From NCBI GenBank assembly GCA_910575585.1, contig CAJTGF010000009.1, forward strand, positions 56,493 through 120,492: a stretch of DNA of 64,000 nucleotides, read 5' to 3'. Positions 54,394 to 63,859 of the stretch are shown here, one piece after another. The position numbers and the translations under genes were made by a program. The stretch comes from Clostridiaceae bacterium (GTDB taxonomy: Bacteria > Bacillota > Clostridia > Lachnospirales > Lachnospiraceae). Each line of letters starts with the position of its first letter. The first letter of the stretch is position 1. Under the pieces are notes generated by a model. It was not told the origin of the DNA and did not search any database. It saw nothing but the letters and a program-made list of their open reading frames with translations.

Positions 54394-55671
54394 TTATCCC
54401 AGAGCCTGACCCAAATCGCTGATGATGTCCTCCGCGCTTTCAATCCCCACGCTTAACCGGATCATCGCCGGATCCACCCCTGCCTCTTTTAACTGCTCAT
54501 CGCTTAACTGCCTGTGGGTATGGCTGGCGGGATGGAGCACCGAAGTTCTGGCATCCGCCACATGGGTCACGATAGCCGCCAGCTGCAGCTTGTCCATAAA
54601 CTCCGCCGCTGCCGCCCGTCCTCCCTTAAGCCCAAAAGAGATCACCCCGCAGGCGCCGTTGGGCATGTATTTCCTGGCCAGGTCATAGTATTTATCCCCC
54701 GCAAGCCCCGGATAGCTGACCCAGGCCACATCATCCCTGGATTTTAAATAAACCGCCACCTTCCGGGCATTCTCACAGTGCCGCGGCATCCTTAAGTGCA
54801 GGGTCTCCAGCCCCACATTCAGGAGAAAGGCGTTCTGGGGGGACTGGATGGAGCCCATATCCCGCATCAGCTGGGCCGTGGCCTTGGTGATGTAAGCTCC
54901 CTTTCCGAATTTTTCCGTGTAGACCACGCCATGGTAGGAATCATCCGGCGTCGTCAGCCCCGGGAACTTGTCTTTGTGGGCCTCCCAGTCAAAGTTCCCG
55001 CTGTCCACGATACAGCCGCCTACGGCCATGGCGTGTCCGTCCATATACTTTGTGGTGGAGTGGGTCACGATGTCGGCTCCCCACTCAATGGGCCTGCAGT
55101 TAATAGGCGTGGCAAAGGTGTTGTCCACAATAAACGGCACCCCATGGCTGTGGGCCAGGCCCGCGAACTTCTCAAGATCCAGCACCACCAAAGCCGGATT
55201 GGCGATGGTCTCCCCGAACACGGCCTTTGTGTTGTCCTGAAATGCCTTTTCAAGCTCCTCAACCGGCGCGTCCGGGTCCACCAGGGTACACTGGATGCCG
55301 AACCTTTTCAATGTCACGGTAAACAGATTGGAAGTGCCTCCGTAAATGGTGGCCGCGCTGATGATGTGGTCCCCGGCGGAGCAGATATTCAGCACCGCGT
55401 ACATATTGGCCGCCTGCCCGGAGGAGGTAAGCATAGCCGCCGCCCCGCCCTCCAGCTTACAGATCTTGTCGGCCACCGCGTCGTTGGTTGGGTTGGCCAG
55501 CCTGGTGTAAAAATATCCGTTCTCCTCCAGATCAAACAGACGTCCCATCTGTTCGCTGGTCTCATACTTAAAAGTGGTGCTCTGATATATGGGAAGCACT
55601 CTGGGCTCGCCGTTCTTTGGCTGCCACCCTCCCTGAATACAAATAGTGTCCAGTGATCGTTTATGGCTCAT
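54394..55671 (-). CDS. metY: O-acetylhomoserine sulfhydrylase (homocysteine synthase)
   Basis: The 425-residue PLP enzyme belongs to the Cys/Met metabolism family. It has the PLP lysine in DIVTHSTTKYMDGHAMAVGG, NPTNDAVADKICKLEGG near 60 and the C-terminal LSVGIESAEDIISDLGQAL. It makes homocysteine from O-acetylhomoserine and sulfide. GGAGG precedes the ATG. Upstream, GTAACCGTT and AACCGTTAC (55712-55742) form an 8-of-9 dyad that could bind a regulator. Confidence 0.93.
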   Translation of the reverse strand: MSHKRSLDTICIQGGWQPKNGEPRVLPIYQSTTFKYETSEQMGRLFDLEENGYFYTRLANPTNDAVADKICKLEGGAAAMLTSSGQAANMYAVLNICSAGDHIISAATIYGGTSNLFTVTLKRFGIQCTLVDPDAPVEELEKAFQDNTKAVFGETIANPALVVLDLEKFAGLAHSHGVPFIVDNTFATPINCRPIEWGADIVTHSTTKYMDGHAMAVGGCIVDSGNFDWEAHKDKFPGLTTPDDSYHGVVYTEKFGKGAYITKATAQLMRDMGSIQSPQNAFLLNVGLETLHLRMPRHCENARKVAVYLKSRDDVAWVSYPGLAGDKYYDLARKYMPNGACGVISFGLKGGRAAAAEFMDKLQLAAIVTHVADARTSVLHPASHTHRQLSDEQLKEAGVDPAMIRLSVGIESAEDIISDLGQALG

Positions 55672-55795
55672 GATCGTTTCCTCCTGACTCTTGGTGACCT
55701 TTTCATTTCCCGTAACCGTTCAGATATCCCTTAAACCGTTACCATTTCCCTACATTGTACACAAACAAACGGCAAAAATCAATGGAAATGTAGAT

Positions 55796-55831
55796 GAAAA
55801 AAGTCCGGGAAAACCCCTGATCCCGGACTTT
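55796..55831 (-). terminator. Terminator of the LytTR regulator gene
   Basis: AAGTCCGGGA and TCCCGGACTT pair across a 10-base loop, followed by TTTTTT on the minus strand. Confidence 0.85.
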
Positions 55832-55956
55832 GCGGCATCCTGCCAAAGAGTACCGAAAAGAGGGACTTCCTATACTCTTGTTATTTCTGCCGGATGCCTG
55901 ACTATATGATATCACAAAAATACCGCCTTTTTTCCCAAATGTCAGATCCTGCCCGG

Positions 55957-56685
55957 TTATCTGACAAATTCCGCCATAATAAGCGGTTTTAACCGCAGCA
56001 TAGCAGCGCGCCGATAGGTCCTGCTGATGGTAAAATACCCTTTTTCCCCCTTGAGACAGACCCAGTCCCTGGTAAACTCCACAATAAAATCCGTATTTAC
56101 AATATACGACTGATGGATCTGAACGAACTGCTCCGGAAGGCCCCTTGCAAGAATTTCCGACAGCTTTCCATAAAATTCTTTATTCTCCCTGACCATATGG
56201 ATCTCTACTTTCCTTCCCACGCTCTGAAAATAAAGAATGTCCTCATAGGGGACCTGATAGAATACCTTTTTCTTCTGAAAGGAAAACTGCTGTTCCCGGC
56301 GAAAGCCCAGCTTCCTGGCATAATCCGCGATCTGGAACACCCGTTTCCTGTGGAAAGGCTTTCTTAAAAACTTCATGGGACGGTTCTCCATGACCGCCTC
56401 CGCGTTTCGCACCTCATAGGACATATAGACGATCTCCACATCCTCATTGTCCAGCTTTCCCCGTATCTCCTCCCCCACCCGGATCCCGTCCATGCCCTCC
56501 ATAAGGATATCCAGAAAGATCAGGTCGTACCGTTTCCCAAGGCTCATTTTCTCATACAATAAACTTCCGTCATAAAATAACTCCGACTCCATAGCGACAT
56601 TCTTCTCTCTGCAGTACACCTCCAAAAGCTCCTCCAGATTGTCACAGTCCCTCTCATTGTCATCGCAAATGGCTATTGTCCACAT
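55957..56685 (-). CDS. LytTR-family response regulator
   Basis: The 242-residue protein has a receiver domain with IAICDDNERDCDN, the phosphoacceptor aspartate in LIFLDILMEGMDG and the lysine in FLRKPFH. A LytTR DNA-binding domain follows (PYEDILYFQSVGRKVEIHM, FVQIHQSYIVNTDFI). No histidine kinase is next to it, so its partner is elsewhere. AgrA/VirR-like regulators of this type control secreted or surface functions. Confidence 0.9.
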   Translation of the reverse strand: MWTIAICDDNERDCDNLEELLEVYCREKNVAMESELFYDGSLLYEKMSLGKRYDLIFLDILMEGMDGIRVGEEIRGKLDNEDVEIVYMSYEVRNAEAVMENRPMKFLRKPFHRKRVFQIADYARKLGFRREQQFSFQKKKVFYQVPYEDILYFQSVGRKVEIHMVRENKEFYGKLSEILARGLPEQFVQIHQSYIVNTDFIVEFTRDWVCLKGEKGYFTISRTYRRAAMLRLKPLIMAEFVR

Positions 56686-56842
56686 TGCCCTCGTCCTTTC
56701 CTCTTTGGTGTCCGTTATTCGGGCTTAATTCTATCTGTTTTTTCGGTTTAAAAAGGGTGACAAACCGCCGTATTTGCTTCGGGTTATTACAGGAAACAGG
56801 ACGTATTTTAACAGGGCCTTAACAAGGCGCGAAACCTGCCTG

Positions 56843-56872
56843 TTGACAAACCTGTCCAGGGGACTCTATAAT
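56843..56872 (+). promoter_or_regulatory. Promoter of the DUF368 gene
   Basis: TTGACA (56843-56848), an 18-base spacer and TATAAT (56867-56872), 42 bases before the ATG. Confidence 0.8.
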
Positions 56873-56914
56873 TAGTAATCACAGCCCAAATCTATACAGA
56901 AAAGAGGATTTTAT

Positions 56915-57796
56915 ATGACATTTTTTATGAATACCATAAAGGGCATGCTCATCGGCATCGCCAACATCATCCCCGGAGTCAGCGGCGGAACCATGGCCGT
57001 GTCCCTGGGCATCTACGACAAGCTGATCGGTTCTATCTCTAGCCTGCTGAAAGATCCGAAAAGAAGCATTCGGACCCTGCTGCCCATTATCCTTGGCTGC
57101 GGACTTGGCATCATCGGCTTCACCTATGCCATCGAGTATCTTTTGAGCCGCCACACCTTTGTCACCTGCATGGCCTTTGTGGGACTGATCCTGGGAGGCA
57201 TCCCCGTTCTTTTTTCTTCCCTGAAAAAAGAGATGGCAAAGGGTTCCCAAAAGATCGGGCTCTCCGGCATCCTGGCCTTTGCCGTCCTGTTCGGCATCGC
57301 CGTATTCCTCCCCATGATGAACGCGGATGAGGAAGTCCTAAAGACCTTCTCCCCCACCCCGGCTGTCATGATCTCCCTGTTCTTCGTAGGGGTCATCGCC
57401 TCCGCCACCATGGTGGTCCCCGGAGTCAGCGGATCTCTGGTGATGATGATACTGGGATACTATTACGGCATCATCAACACCATCAAGTCTTTTCTTGATT
57501 CCTTAAAGGCCCTGGACATGGCCGGTCTGATCCACGGCTTCGCCCTGCTGGCGCCCTTTGGCATCGGCGTGCTGCTGGGCATCTTCCTCATCGCCAAACT
57601 GATCACCTTTCTCTTTGAAAGATTCGGTGTTCAGACTTACTGCGCCATCTTCGGACTGATCCTGGCCTCGCCCTTTGCCATCTTTTACAACACCGGGGCT
57701 TTGGGCAGATCATCGTTGCCCGGTGCCGGGCAGATCATCCTGGGACTGATCCTGGCAGCCGTCTGCGGCGCCCTTACCTGGAAGATGGGGGAATGA
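56915..57796 (+). CDS. DUF368 membrane protein, probable polyprenyl-phosphate transporter PopT
   Basis: The 293-residue protein has about eight membrane helices. It contains the inverted-repeat motifs of the family: IIPGVSGGTMAVSLGIYDKL near the N-terminus and VVPGVSGSLVMMILGYYYGI in the second half. DUF368 proteins have been linked to recycling of undecaprenyl phosphate across the membrane. Its own good promoter and the divergent LytTR gene suggest it is monocistronic. Confidence 0.85.
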   Translation: MTFFMNTIKGMLIGIANIIPGVSGGTMAVSLGIYDKLIGSISSLLKDPKRSIRTLLPIILGCGLGIIGFTYAIEYLLSRHTFVTCMAFVGLILGGIPVLFSSLKKEMAKGSQKIGLSGILAFAVLFGIAVFLPMMNADEEVLKTFSPTPAVMISLFFVGVIASATMVVPGVSGSLVMMILGYYYGIINTIKSFLDSLKALDMAGLIHGFALLAPFGIGVLLGIFLIAKLITFLFERFGVQTYCAIFGLILASPFAIFYNTGALGRSSLPGAGQIILGLILAAVCGALTWKMGE

Positions 57797-57852
57797 TCTG
57801 ATCTCACAGCAGACAAGGGCAGCCGGCTCCCAAAAGGAACCTGCTGCCCTTG

Positions 57853-57894
57853 CTGCCAATCTGCCAATCTGCCAATCTGCTAATCTGCCAATCT
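57853..57894. repeat. Five tandem copies of an 8-base unit
   Basis: CTGCCAAT is repeated five times, the fourth copy reading CTGCTAAT, just after the DUF368 gene. A preceding AAGGGCAG...CTGCCCTT hairpin (about 57818-57851) may serve as terminator. Confidence 0.8.
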
Positions 57895-57922
57895 CTTTAC
57901 CGTATATTCACATTTTTACCCG

Positions 57923-58864
57923 CTAATCTGTAACTTTATCTTTTTTAGGTTCCTGGGAAATATCATTCCCAAAATACTTATCCGACAGCTTTGCCAGCTC
58001 CCCGGACTTTCGGATCTCGTCAATGGCCTTATTTACGGCCTCCCTAAGGCTCTTGGAATCCTCCCCTTTTCTCATGGGGATACACACCAGGGAAGCGTCG
58101 TCGGTCAGAGCCGCGATCTTGAGATTCTTCTCCGGATGGGCATTGATGTAGTCATAAAATGTCAGCTCCGCGTTCAGCGTAGCGTCGATCCGCCCCGTAT
58201 TTAAAAGCTCAAAGGTCTGATTCAGATCATCAACTGCCGTCACCTGGGCTCCATAGCTTTCCGCCAGCTCCGCATAGGTGCTGGAAATGGTATTGGCCGT
58301 CTTTTTTCCGTCCAGGTCCTCAAAAGACTGGATCTCCATATTCCCGCCGTCCACAATGATAGCTGTGCGGATATACCCGTAAGGTTCCGAAAAATCATAT
58401 TTCTCCCGTCTCTCATCCGTCACCTCCACGCCGTTGATCACCATGTCATACCGCCCCGCGTCCAAACCGGCAAACAGGCCGTCCCACTCGCCTTCCACAA
58501 AAGTGACCTTGACCCCCAGCTTATCGGCGATCAACCCGGCCACTTCCACGTCATAGCCCACCAGCTTATCACTCTCGTCATGGTACGTCCAGGGAGACCA
58601 GGTACCCTCCATGGCCACGATCAGTTCCCCCTTCTGCTGGATCCGGGCCAGCTGGTCGCCGCCCTCCTCCCCTTCTTGCGCCGGGGCCTGACTGCCCTGG
58701 GCATCCTGCGTATCTCCTGCCCCGCTTTGGTCTGCCAAAGTTCCTTCGGCCTTTGTCTCTCCCTCACCGCCCTGGCTTCCCCCATTGCCTGAACACCCTG
58801 CAAGTCCCACAGCCGCTGCCATCGCAACTGCTGTCATGGTCAAGATCATTCTCTTTTTCATCAT
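57923..58864 (-). CDS. Amino-acid ABC transporter substrate-binding lipoprotein
   Basis: The 313-residue protein has a lipoprotein signal ending GLAGC near residue 22 and an SBP_bac_3 domain (about 75-305): GELIVAMEGTWSPWTYHD, LVGYDVEVAGLIADKLGV, YDMVINGVEVTDERREKYDF. It should bind a polar amino acid, possibly cystine. A low-complexity Gly/Gln/Glu linker (about 24-65) follows the lipidated cysteine. Start at the ATG at 58864 behind AAGGAGAG. Confidence 0.9.
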   Translation of the reverse strand: MMKKRMILTMTAVAMAAAVGLAGCSGNGGSQGGEGETKAEGTLADQSGAGDTQDAQGSQAPAQEGEEGGDQLARIQQKGELIVAMEGTWSPWTYHDESDKLVGYDVEVAGLIADKLGVKVTFVEGEWDGLFAGLDAGRYDMVINGVEVTDERREKYDFSEPYGYIRTAIIVDGGNMEIQSFEDLDGKKTANTISSTYAELAESYGAQVTAVDDLNQTFELLNTGRIDATLNAELTFYDYINAHPEKNLKIAALTDDASLVCIPMRKGEDSKSLREAVNKAIDEIRKSGELAKLSDKYFGNDISQEPKKDKVTD

Positions 58865-58922
58865 TCTTTCTCTCCTTTTCTCTTCTATTTTTCCAATACG
58901 CCGTCTCGTCTTTTGCCATTGC

Positions 58923-59660
58923 TCACTCTCTTGCTGCCATCCGCAGAAATTCCCTGGTCCTGTCCTCCCTGGGATTCTCGAAAAAGGCTTTGGAACTGCC
59001 TGCCTCCACGATCCTCCCTTGGTCCATAAACACCACCTTGGTGGAAACATTTCTGGCAAAATTCATCTCATGGGTCACCACCAGCATGGTCATGCCCTCC
59101 TGGGCCAAGGCCCTCATAACCTCTAACACCTCGCCGATAAGCTCCGGGTCAAGGGCAGAAGTGGGCTCGTCAAAAAAGATAATCTCCGGATCGGCCGCCA
59201 GCGCCCTGGCAATGGCCACTCTCTGCTGCTGTCCCCCCGAAAGCTGATGGGGATAATGGCTCTTCCGGTCTCCAAGCCCTACCTTGTCAAGGGCTCTCCT
59301 TCCGATCTCCTCGGCCTGGGTCTTTGCCATCTTCCTGGCGACGATGAGCCCTTCCGTCACATTCTGCAGTGCCGTCTTGTTGGCAAACAGATTAAAGTTT
59401 TGAAACACAAAAGCAGTTTTTTTGCGTATCCGCCCGATCTCTTTCCTGGAAATATGCCCCATCTCAAAGGTTTCCCCGTCAAACACCATGGTCCCCTTGT
59501 CCGCTGTCTCCAAAAAATTGACGCACCGCAGCAGGGTGGTCTTTCCCGACCCGCTGGACCCCAGTATGGCCACCACGTCCCCTTTTTCCACCGTTAAGTC
59601 AATGCCCTTCAGCACCTCCAGATCCCCGAACGCCTTCCTCACGTCTCTGATCTCAAGCAT
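58923..59660 (-). CDS. Amino-acid ABC transporter ATP-binding protein
   Basis: The 245-residue ATPase has Walker A GSSGSGKTT, the Q-loop in FVFQNFNLF, signature LSGGQQQRVAIA, Walker B IIFFDEPTSALDPE and switch VVTHE. It matches the GlnQ/TcyC type. It lies 119 bases after the permease and 58 bases before the binding protein. Confidence 0.94.
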   Translation of the reverse strand: MLEIRDVRKAFGDLEVLKGIDLTVEKGDVVAILGSSGSGKTTLLRCVNFLETADKGTMVFDGETFEMGHISRKEIGRIRKKTAFVFQNFNLFANKTALQNVTEGLIVARKMAKTQAEEIGRRALDKVGLGDRKSHYPHQLSGGQQQRVAIARALAADPEIIFFDEPTSALDPELIGEVLEVMRALAQEGMTMLVVTHEMNFARNVSTKVVFMDQGRIVEAGSSKAFFENPREDRTREFLRMAARE

Positions 59661-59779
59661 GATCTTCCTCCCCGTCTATCCACTAATCTGCCAAGCCGCT
59701 AAGCTTCCCGGCGCCGTCCGGGCCGGTTTTTGCAGCCACGCCCTGCGCTCCTATACGGTTTCGCGTCTACAGAATGGCG

Positions 59780-60457
59780 CTAACTTCTGCCATACCCATA
59801 AAAATCCAGCTTCTTCTCCCCCAATCGCTGCAGCCACGTAAGCACGGTGGAGAACATAAGATAGATTACTCCCACCTCGATATACAAGGCCAATGGTTCA
59901 TAAGTTCTGGCCACAATCCTCTGGGTCGCCATAAACATCTCCGTCACCGTGATGTTGGCCGCCAGGGAAGTATCTTTCACCATGGCGATCAGCGAATTTG
60001 ACAGGGAGGGAAACGCGGTCCTTAGGGCCTGGGGCAAGATAATCCTCCTCATGGTCTGCAGATAGGACATGCCCACACAGTACCCTGCCTCCAGCTGCCC
60101 CTTAGGCACCGACTCCAGCGCCGCCCGGATGATCTCCGCCCCGTAAGCCCCCTCATTGATGGAAAACACGATGACCGCCGACGGAAATGGGTCCAGCACG
60201 ATCCCAAGGCTGGGCAGACCAAAAAATATGACGTACAGCTGCACAAGAAGAGGCGTCCCCCTGACTACCCATATGTAAAATCTGGCCAGCTCCTTTAGCA
60301 CCTTCACATTGGCAAACTGGATCAGAGCCATAACCACCGCAATGACCATGGCAATGGAAAATGAGATAATGGTCAGAGGAATGGTAGCCGTCAGTCCTGG
60401 AATTAAAATCTTTGTAAATGAATCCGTTAAAATGCCGTATAGCCGCTCATTTATCAT
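59780..60457 (-). CDS. Amino-acid ABC transporter permease
   Basis: The 225-residue protein has five or six membrane helices and the conserved coupling (EAA) loop EAGYCVGMSYLQTMRRIILP. IWVVRGTPLLVQLYVIFFGL is typical of HisM/GlnP permeases. It is first in the three-gene transporter operon. Confidence 0.92.
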   Translation of the reverse strand: MINERLYGILTDSFTKILIPGLTATIPLTIISFSIAMVIAVVMALIQFANVKVLKELARFYIWVVRGTPLLVQLYVIFFGLPSLGIVLDPFPSAVIVFSINEGAYGAEIIRAALESVPKGQLEAGYCVGMSYLQTMRRIILPQALRTAFPSLSNSLIAMVKDTSLAANITVTEMFMATQRIVARTYEPLALYIEVGVIYLMFSTVLTWLQRLGEKKLDFYGYGRS

Positions 60458-60616
60458 ACAAACATCCGCTCGTCCTTTCTCCGGTTTTGTCCCTTAGCTT
60501 TTTCATATGCCGCTGCTCTTAAAGATCCGCTCTCACAGGCCCCCCTGACTCTGCTGCATCCTTTTATTGGCAGATCCGCAAACCTGCCTGTATCTAAAAA
60601 CCTGCGGCAAAATAAT

Positions 60617-61261
60617 TTAAACAAGTCCCTTCGTGATCTTCGCAACCGTCGTATCCCTGAAAAAGCTGACAATAGGACCGGTAAACAGAGCCACCACCAC
60701 CGTGCCGATACTGACCACGCTGCCTGTGGCAAGCCCAACGGACGCGCTTATGACATCCTGCGCCACTCTCGCCCATTTGTACTTGATCCTGCCGTGGGAA
60801 TAGTTCTCCGCGATAACGGACAGACGGTCATAGGGAGCCGCTCCCAGATCGCAGGCCATGTACAGAGCCACCCCGAAGCACAGCACCAGGATCCCCAGGA
60901 TCAGGGCCGGGATACGCAGAGCCATATTGCCTGCGGCGCTCTCCACAGTAATGCCCAAACCAGAGAACAGGAACATGAAAAACTCCACAAAATATCCCAA
61001 AAGCAGCATGTTGATCAGCGCCCCCACGCCGAAACTTTTTCTGTCCAGGATAAACACCGGGATGAACAGCAGCACATTAAAGATCATCTGATACATAGCA
61101 AAGCTGACAGGCAGATGGCTGCTGACCCCCAGATTCATGCAGGTAAACGGGTCCGTGCCAAAGCTGGACAGCCGAAGCAGCCCTATGCCCAGCGCCAGGA
61201 TCAGGTTCGCCACCGTTACCCACATAATACGCAGCATCAGTTTCTTTTTCTTCTCATCCAT
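60617..61261 (-). CDS. YczE/YyaS/YitT-family membrane protein
   Basis: The 214-residue protein has five predicted helices and the family pieces LGIGLLRLSSFGTDPFTCMN and GVALYMACDLGAAPYDRLS. Function is unknown for the family. ATG at 61261 behind AGGGGAGAG. Confidence 0.75.
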   Translation of the reverse strand: MDEKKKKLMLRIMWVTVANLILALGIGLLRLSSFGTDPFTCMNLGVSSHLPVSFAMYQMIFNVLLFIPVFILDRKSFGVGALINMLLLGYFVEFFMFLFSGLGITVESAAGNMALRIPALILGILVLCFGVALYMACDLGAAPYDRLSVIAENYSHGRIKYKWARVAQDVISASVGLATGSVVSIGTVVVALFTGPIVSFFRDTTVAKITKGLV

Positions 61262-61492
61262 ATCGCATCTCTCCCCTTTGTACAAAAAAACCCTGAGCCT
61301 ACAGTCTCAGAGCCTTTTGCCTATTTGCCGATTTTACAGCTTTTTGTATTCTACACGATTTTGACCATTTTGTCAATGATCATCAGCAAACTTTTGTTTG
61401 GGGTCAGCCATCTGATACAAACTCCGAACTGAATATAAAACAACCCAAAAGCAGGCTGCTTTTTGCATTTCAAAGGATCATGAACATCCCAC

Positions 61493-61526
61493 CAAAAAGT
61501 ACGAGGCCGGAAAAATTTCCGGCCTC
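61493..61526 (-). terminator. Terminator of the FNT gene
   Basis: GAGGCCGGAAA and TTTCCGGCCTC pair across two bases, followed by GTACTTTTTGG on the minus strand. Confidence 0.85.
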
Positions 61527-61553
61527 TTCCATAACATAGCTTCCAAATCCAAA

Positions 61554-62126
61554 CTATTCCGGCATAAACAGAGCAAACACCTTCGCCCCCACTCCATTTC
61601 CCGCCACCATCACCAGCAGATACAAAAACGCCTTCCCATCATAAGCCCCTGCCAGATGAAAATAGAACATATTGGCAATAGAGTGCTCAAACCCGGACAA
61701 AATAAATAGCATCACAGGAAACATGATAAACACAACATTCTTATTTTTATTGTAATTATCAATGGCCAGATACATCATAACGCCGCAGAACATGGACAAA
61801 AGAAACACCGCTCCCATATCATTGCCCAGTTTCCCCTGGACCAGCTCCCCGCTGGAAATCCTAACATGTGCCCCGTTGGCCAAAGCGGCGGCCAGAAACG
61901 TCCCCACATAGTTCCCCGCCACGGTTACAGCCATATCCGGCAATCCCTTCCGGCTTTTCACAAACCCGATCTTGCCTGTATACAGGTAAAACCCCTGAGT
62001 CACAATGGTCAAAAGCCCAAAAGAGAACAAAAGGGAGCCCACAACCCGGTTCTCCACCGACAAATATACAATGCCTCCGATCCCTATCATAAATCCCGCG
62101 TAAACCGCCTTTATAAAAATCCGCAT
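61554..62126 (-). CDS. Short formate/nitrite-transporter-family channel
   Basis: The 190-residue protein has FNT-like pieces: YAGFMIGIGGIVYLSVEN, GFYLYTGKIGFV at the omega-loop position, MMYLAIDNYNKN, the conserved histidine segment LSGFEHSIANMFYF and GNGVGAKVF. Typical FNT channels are ~260 residues; this one is shorter at the N-terminus and in loops but appears to keep the core helices. The ion or acid carried cannot be told. GAGGTGAT precedes the ATG. Confidence 0.8.
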   Translation of the reverse strand: MRIFIKAVYAGFMIGIGGIVYLSVENRVVGSLLFSFGLLTIVTQGFYLYTGKIGFVKSRKGLPDMAVTVAGNYVGTFLAAALANGAHVRISSGELVQGKLGNDMGAVFLLSMFCGVMMYLAIDNYNKNKNVVFIMFPVMLFILSGFEHSIANMFYFHLAGAYDGKAFLYLLVMVAGNGVGAKVFALFMPE

Positions 62127-62212
62127 TTCATATCACCTCTAAGGCATTGTACCACAACCTGTTTCCGGATTTCAACAACATATTTCGACAGCTACGGACA
62201 TATCCCTTCCTC

Positions 62213-63364
62213 TCACGGCAAAAATTCATTGGTGTAACACCGTTCTGCCGGTATCACTTCCCCGATCACCCCGTACTCTGCCAGAAACCCGGAGTAATCA
62301 TCCCACACCTCATCCTTCATGACGCCCCACCGGTCGCTGTCATCCTGATACCTGGAAGCCAAATACTCCTGGGAAGCCACCAGCATATCCAGAGAGTAAT
62401 TCGGAGCGTATTTCCACAAGATCTCCGCGCTCTCCTTTGGCTTTTCCATGGCATAGGCATACCCTTTCTGGGTAGCTGCCAAAAAGCTCTTTACCATATC
62501 CGGCCTCTCTGTAAGCGTCTTGTCCGCCGCAATGATGACCGGGGTGTAGTAATCAAGCCTCTCATCCAGCTGCCGCACCGGGGTGTACTGGATGGGAAAA
62601 TCATTCATCTGGCATTTGATGTTGTCCCATGCCTCATAAAACCACATAATATCCGCCTGGTCCCGCAGAGCCTCAAATCCGGAGCCGTCGGAGATCACCA
62701 TGGTCAGTTTGGAAAAATCCCCGCCCGCCTTAGCCATGACCGCCTTTAGCACCGCTTCCTCCCCCGGTCCGCCCCACCCGGCATAGATCTTCCCCTCAAA
62801 ATCCTTGGGCGATTTTATATTTTTGTCCTTATACGTGGCAAATCCCGACGTATTGTGCTGGATAACGGCGGCAATGGCCTTGATGGGCAGCGGATCCTCG
62901 GATGTCAGGGCAACGGTCACATCCTCCTGGTAGCTGATGCCAAAGTCCCCCTTCCCCACGGCAACGAGAGTAGCCGTAGCCCCCTGTGTCGGCTCCACAA
63001 TGCGGACATTCAGTCCCACCTCCTCATAATATCCCTGATCCAACGCCACGTACATCCCCGTGTGATTGGTGTTGGCCACATAGTCCAGGATAACTGTCAC
63101 ATCCTGCATCGGGGCAGCTTTCTCCTTTTCTTCACCCTCATTTTCCGCTCTGCGGCTTTCCTCTGCCGGGTTTGTTCCTCCCCCGCCAATTTGGGCGTTA
63201 ATACCATCCCCTGCCGTCTCGTCGCCAGCCTGTCCCTTGTCCCCTGCCATTTCCGTTCCGGTCCCCAAGTTTCCCTGGCCGCTTCCGGTTCCCTGGGCTG
63301 AACATCCTGCCAAAGCGACAGAGATGGCCGCTGCCATCCATACTGCTGTTTTTCTTCTCTTCAT
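62213..63364 (-). CDS. Thiamine-precursor (HMP) ABC transporter substrate-binding lipoprotein, ThiY-like
   Basis: The 383-residue protein has a lipobox (ALAGC near 21), a Gly/Glu-rich linker (to about residue 80) and an NMT1/THI5-type domain: VILDYVANTNHTGMYVALDQ, YYEEVGLNVRIVEPTQG, KGDFGISYQED and IYAGWGGPGEEAVLKAVM. A TPP riboswitch precedes it, which supports a thiamine precursor as ligand. No permease or ATPase gene follows. GGAGGAG precedes the ATG at 63364. Confidence 0.88.
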   Translation of the reverse strand: MKRRKTAVWMAAAISVALAGCSAQGTGSGQGNLGTGTEMAGDKGQAGDETAGDGINAQIGGGGTNPAEESRRAENEGEEKEKAAPMQDVTVILDYVANTNHTGMYVALDQGYYEEVGLNVRIVEPTQGATATLVAVGKGDFGISYQEDVTVALTSEDPLPIKAIAAVIQHNTSGFATYKDKNIKSPKDFEGKIYAGWGGPGEEAVLKAVMAKAGGDFSKLTMVISDGSGFEALRDQADIMWFYEAWDNIKCQMNDFPIQYTPVRQLDERLDYYTPVIIAADKTLTERPDMVKSFLAATQKGYAYAMEKPKESAEILWKYAPNYSLDMLVASQEYLASRYQDDSDRWGVMKDEVWDDYSGFLAEYGVIGEVIPAERCYTNEFLP

Positions 63365-63532
63365 GGTCTTCTCCTCCTGGCATACTATGATCTGACTCAA
63401 AAGATTTGATCCCTGCAATGCCCAAAAGTAAGACCGCTGCCTGTCCGCTTTGCTCCATCGCCGCGCCTTCTGTCTTATCAGAAAATAAAAAAGACTGCGC
63501 GGATAACGGCAGTCCATAACGGTATAAAGTAT

Positions 63533-63625
63533 CTCCCTACGTTGGCATTATCCAAATCAGGTTCATGGGTCGAAATTCTTAATTTCCTCTCAGCCTGGCA
63601 CACAAGCTCCCCGCTATTCGATTCT
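63533..63625 (-). promoter_or_regulatory. TPP riboswitch
   Basis: The minus strand has GGGGAGCT, GGCTGAGAGG, GACCCATGAACCTGAT and TGGATAATGCCAACGTAGGGA, the conserved thi-box sequence and order. It should lower expression of the ThiY-like gene when thiamine pyrophosphate is abundant. Confidence 0.97.
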
Positions 63626-63648
63626 TCTCACATCCATGAGTCTTTTTG

Positions 63649-63677
63649 ATTATATCATTCGGCGCGGAAAAACGCAA
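63649..63677 (-). promoter_or_regulatory. Promoter of the TPP riboswitch unit
   Basis: TTGCGT (63672-63677), 17 bases, TATAAT (63649-63654) on the minus strand, the same -35 sequence as the FMN-riboswitch promoter. Confidence 0.8.
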
Positions 63678-63859
63678 GTACTTTTGACCGTTCTTCACGG
63701 TAACCCATGATTTGAGGCAACCGTTCAGATAACACTTGAACCAATGTCATTTAGTTTAGCGAATCCTGCCATTCATCCTAATTCCACCTTATGCCACTGT
63801 GGCACAAGACTCCTAACCCGGATAAACCGGAACTTTAAATTTGTTATGTTGCTGTATTG

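Noticed and set aside
57853..57894. CRISPR-like array
   Set aside because: The unit is 8 bases with no spacers and no cas genes in the window.
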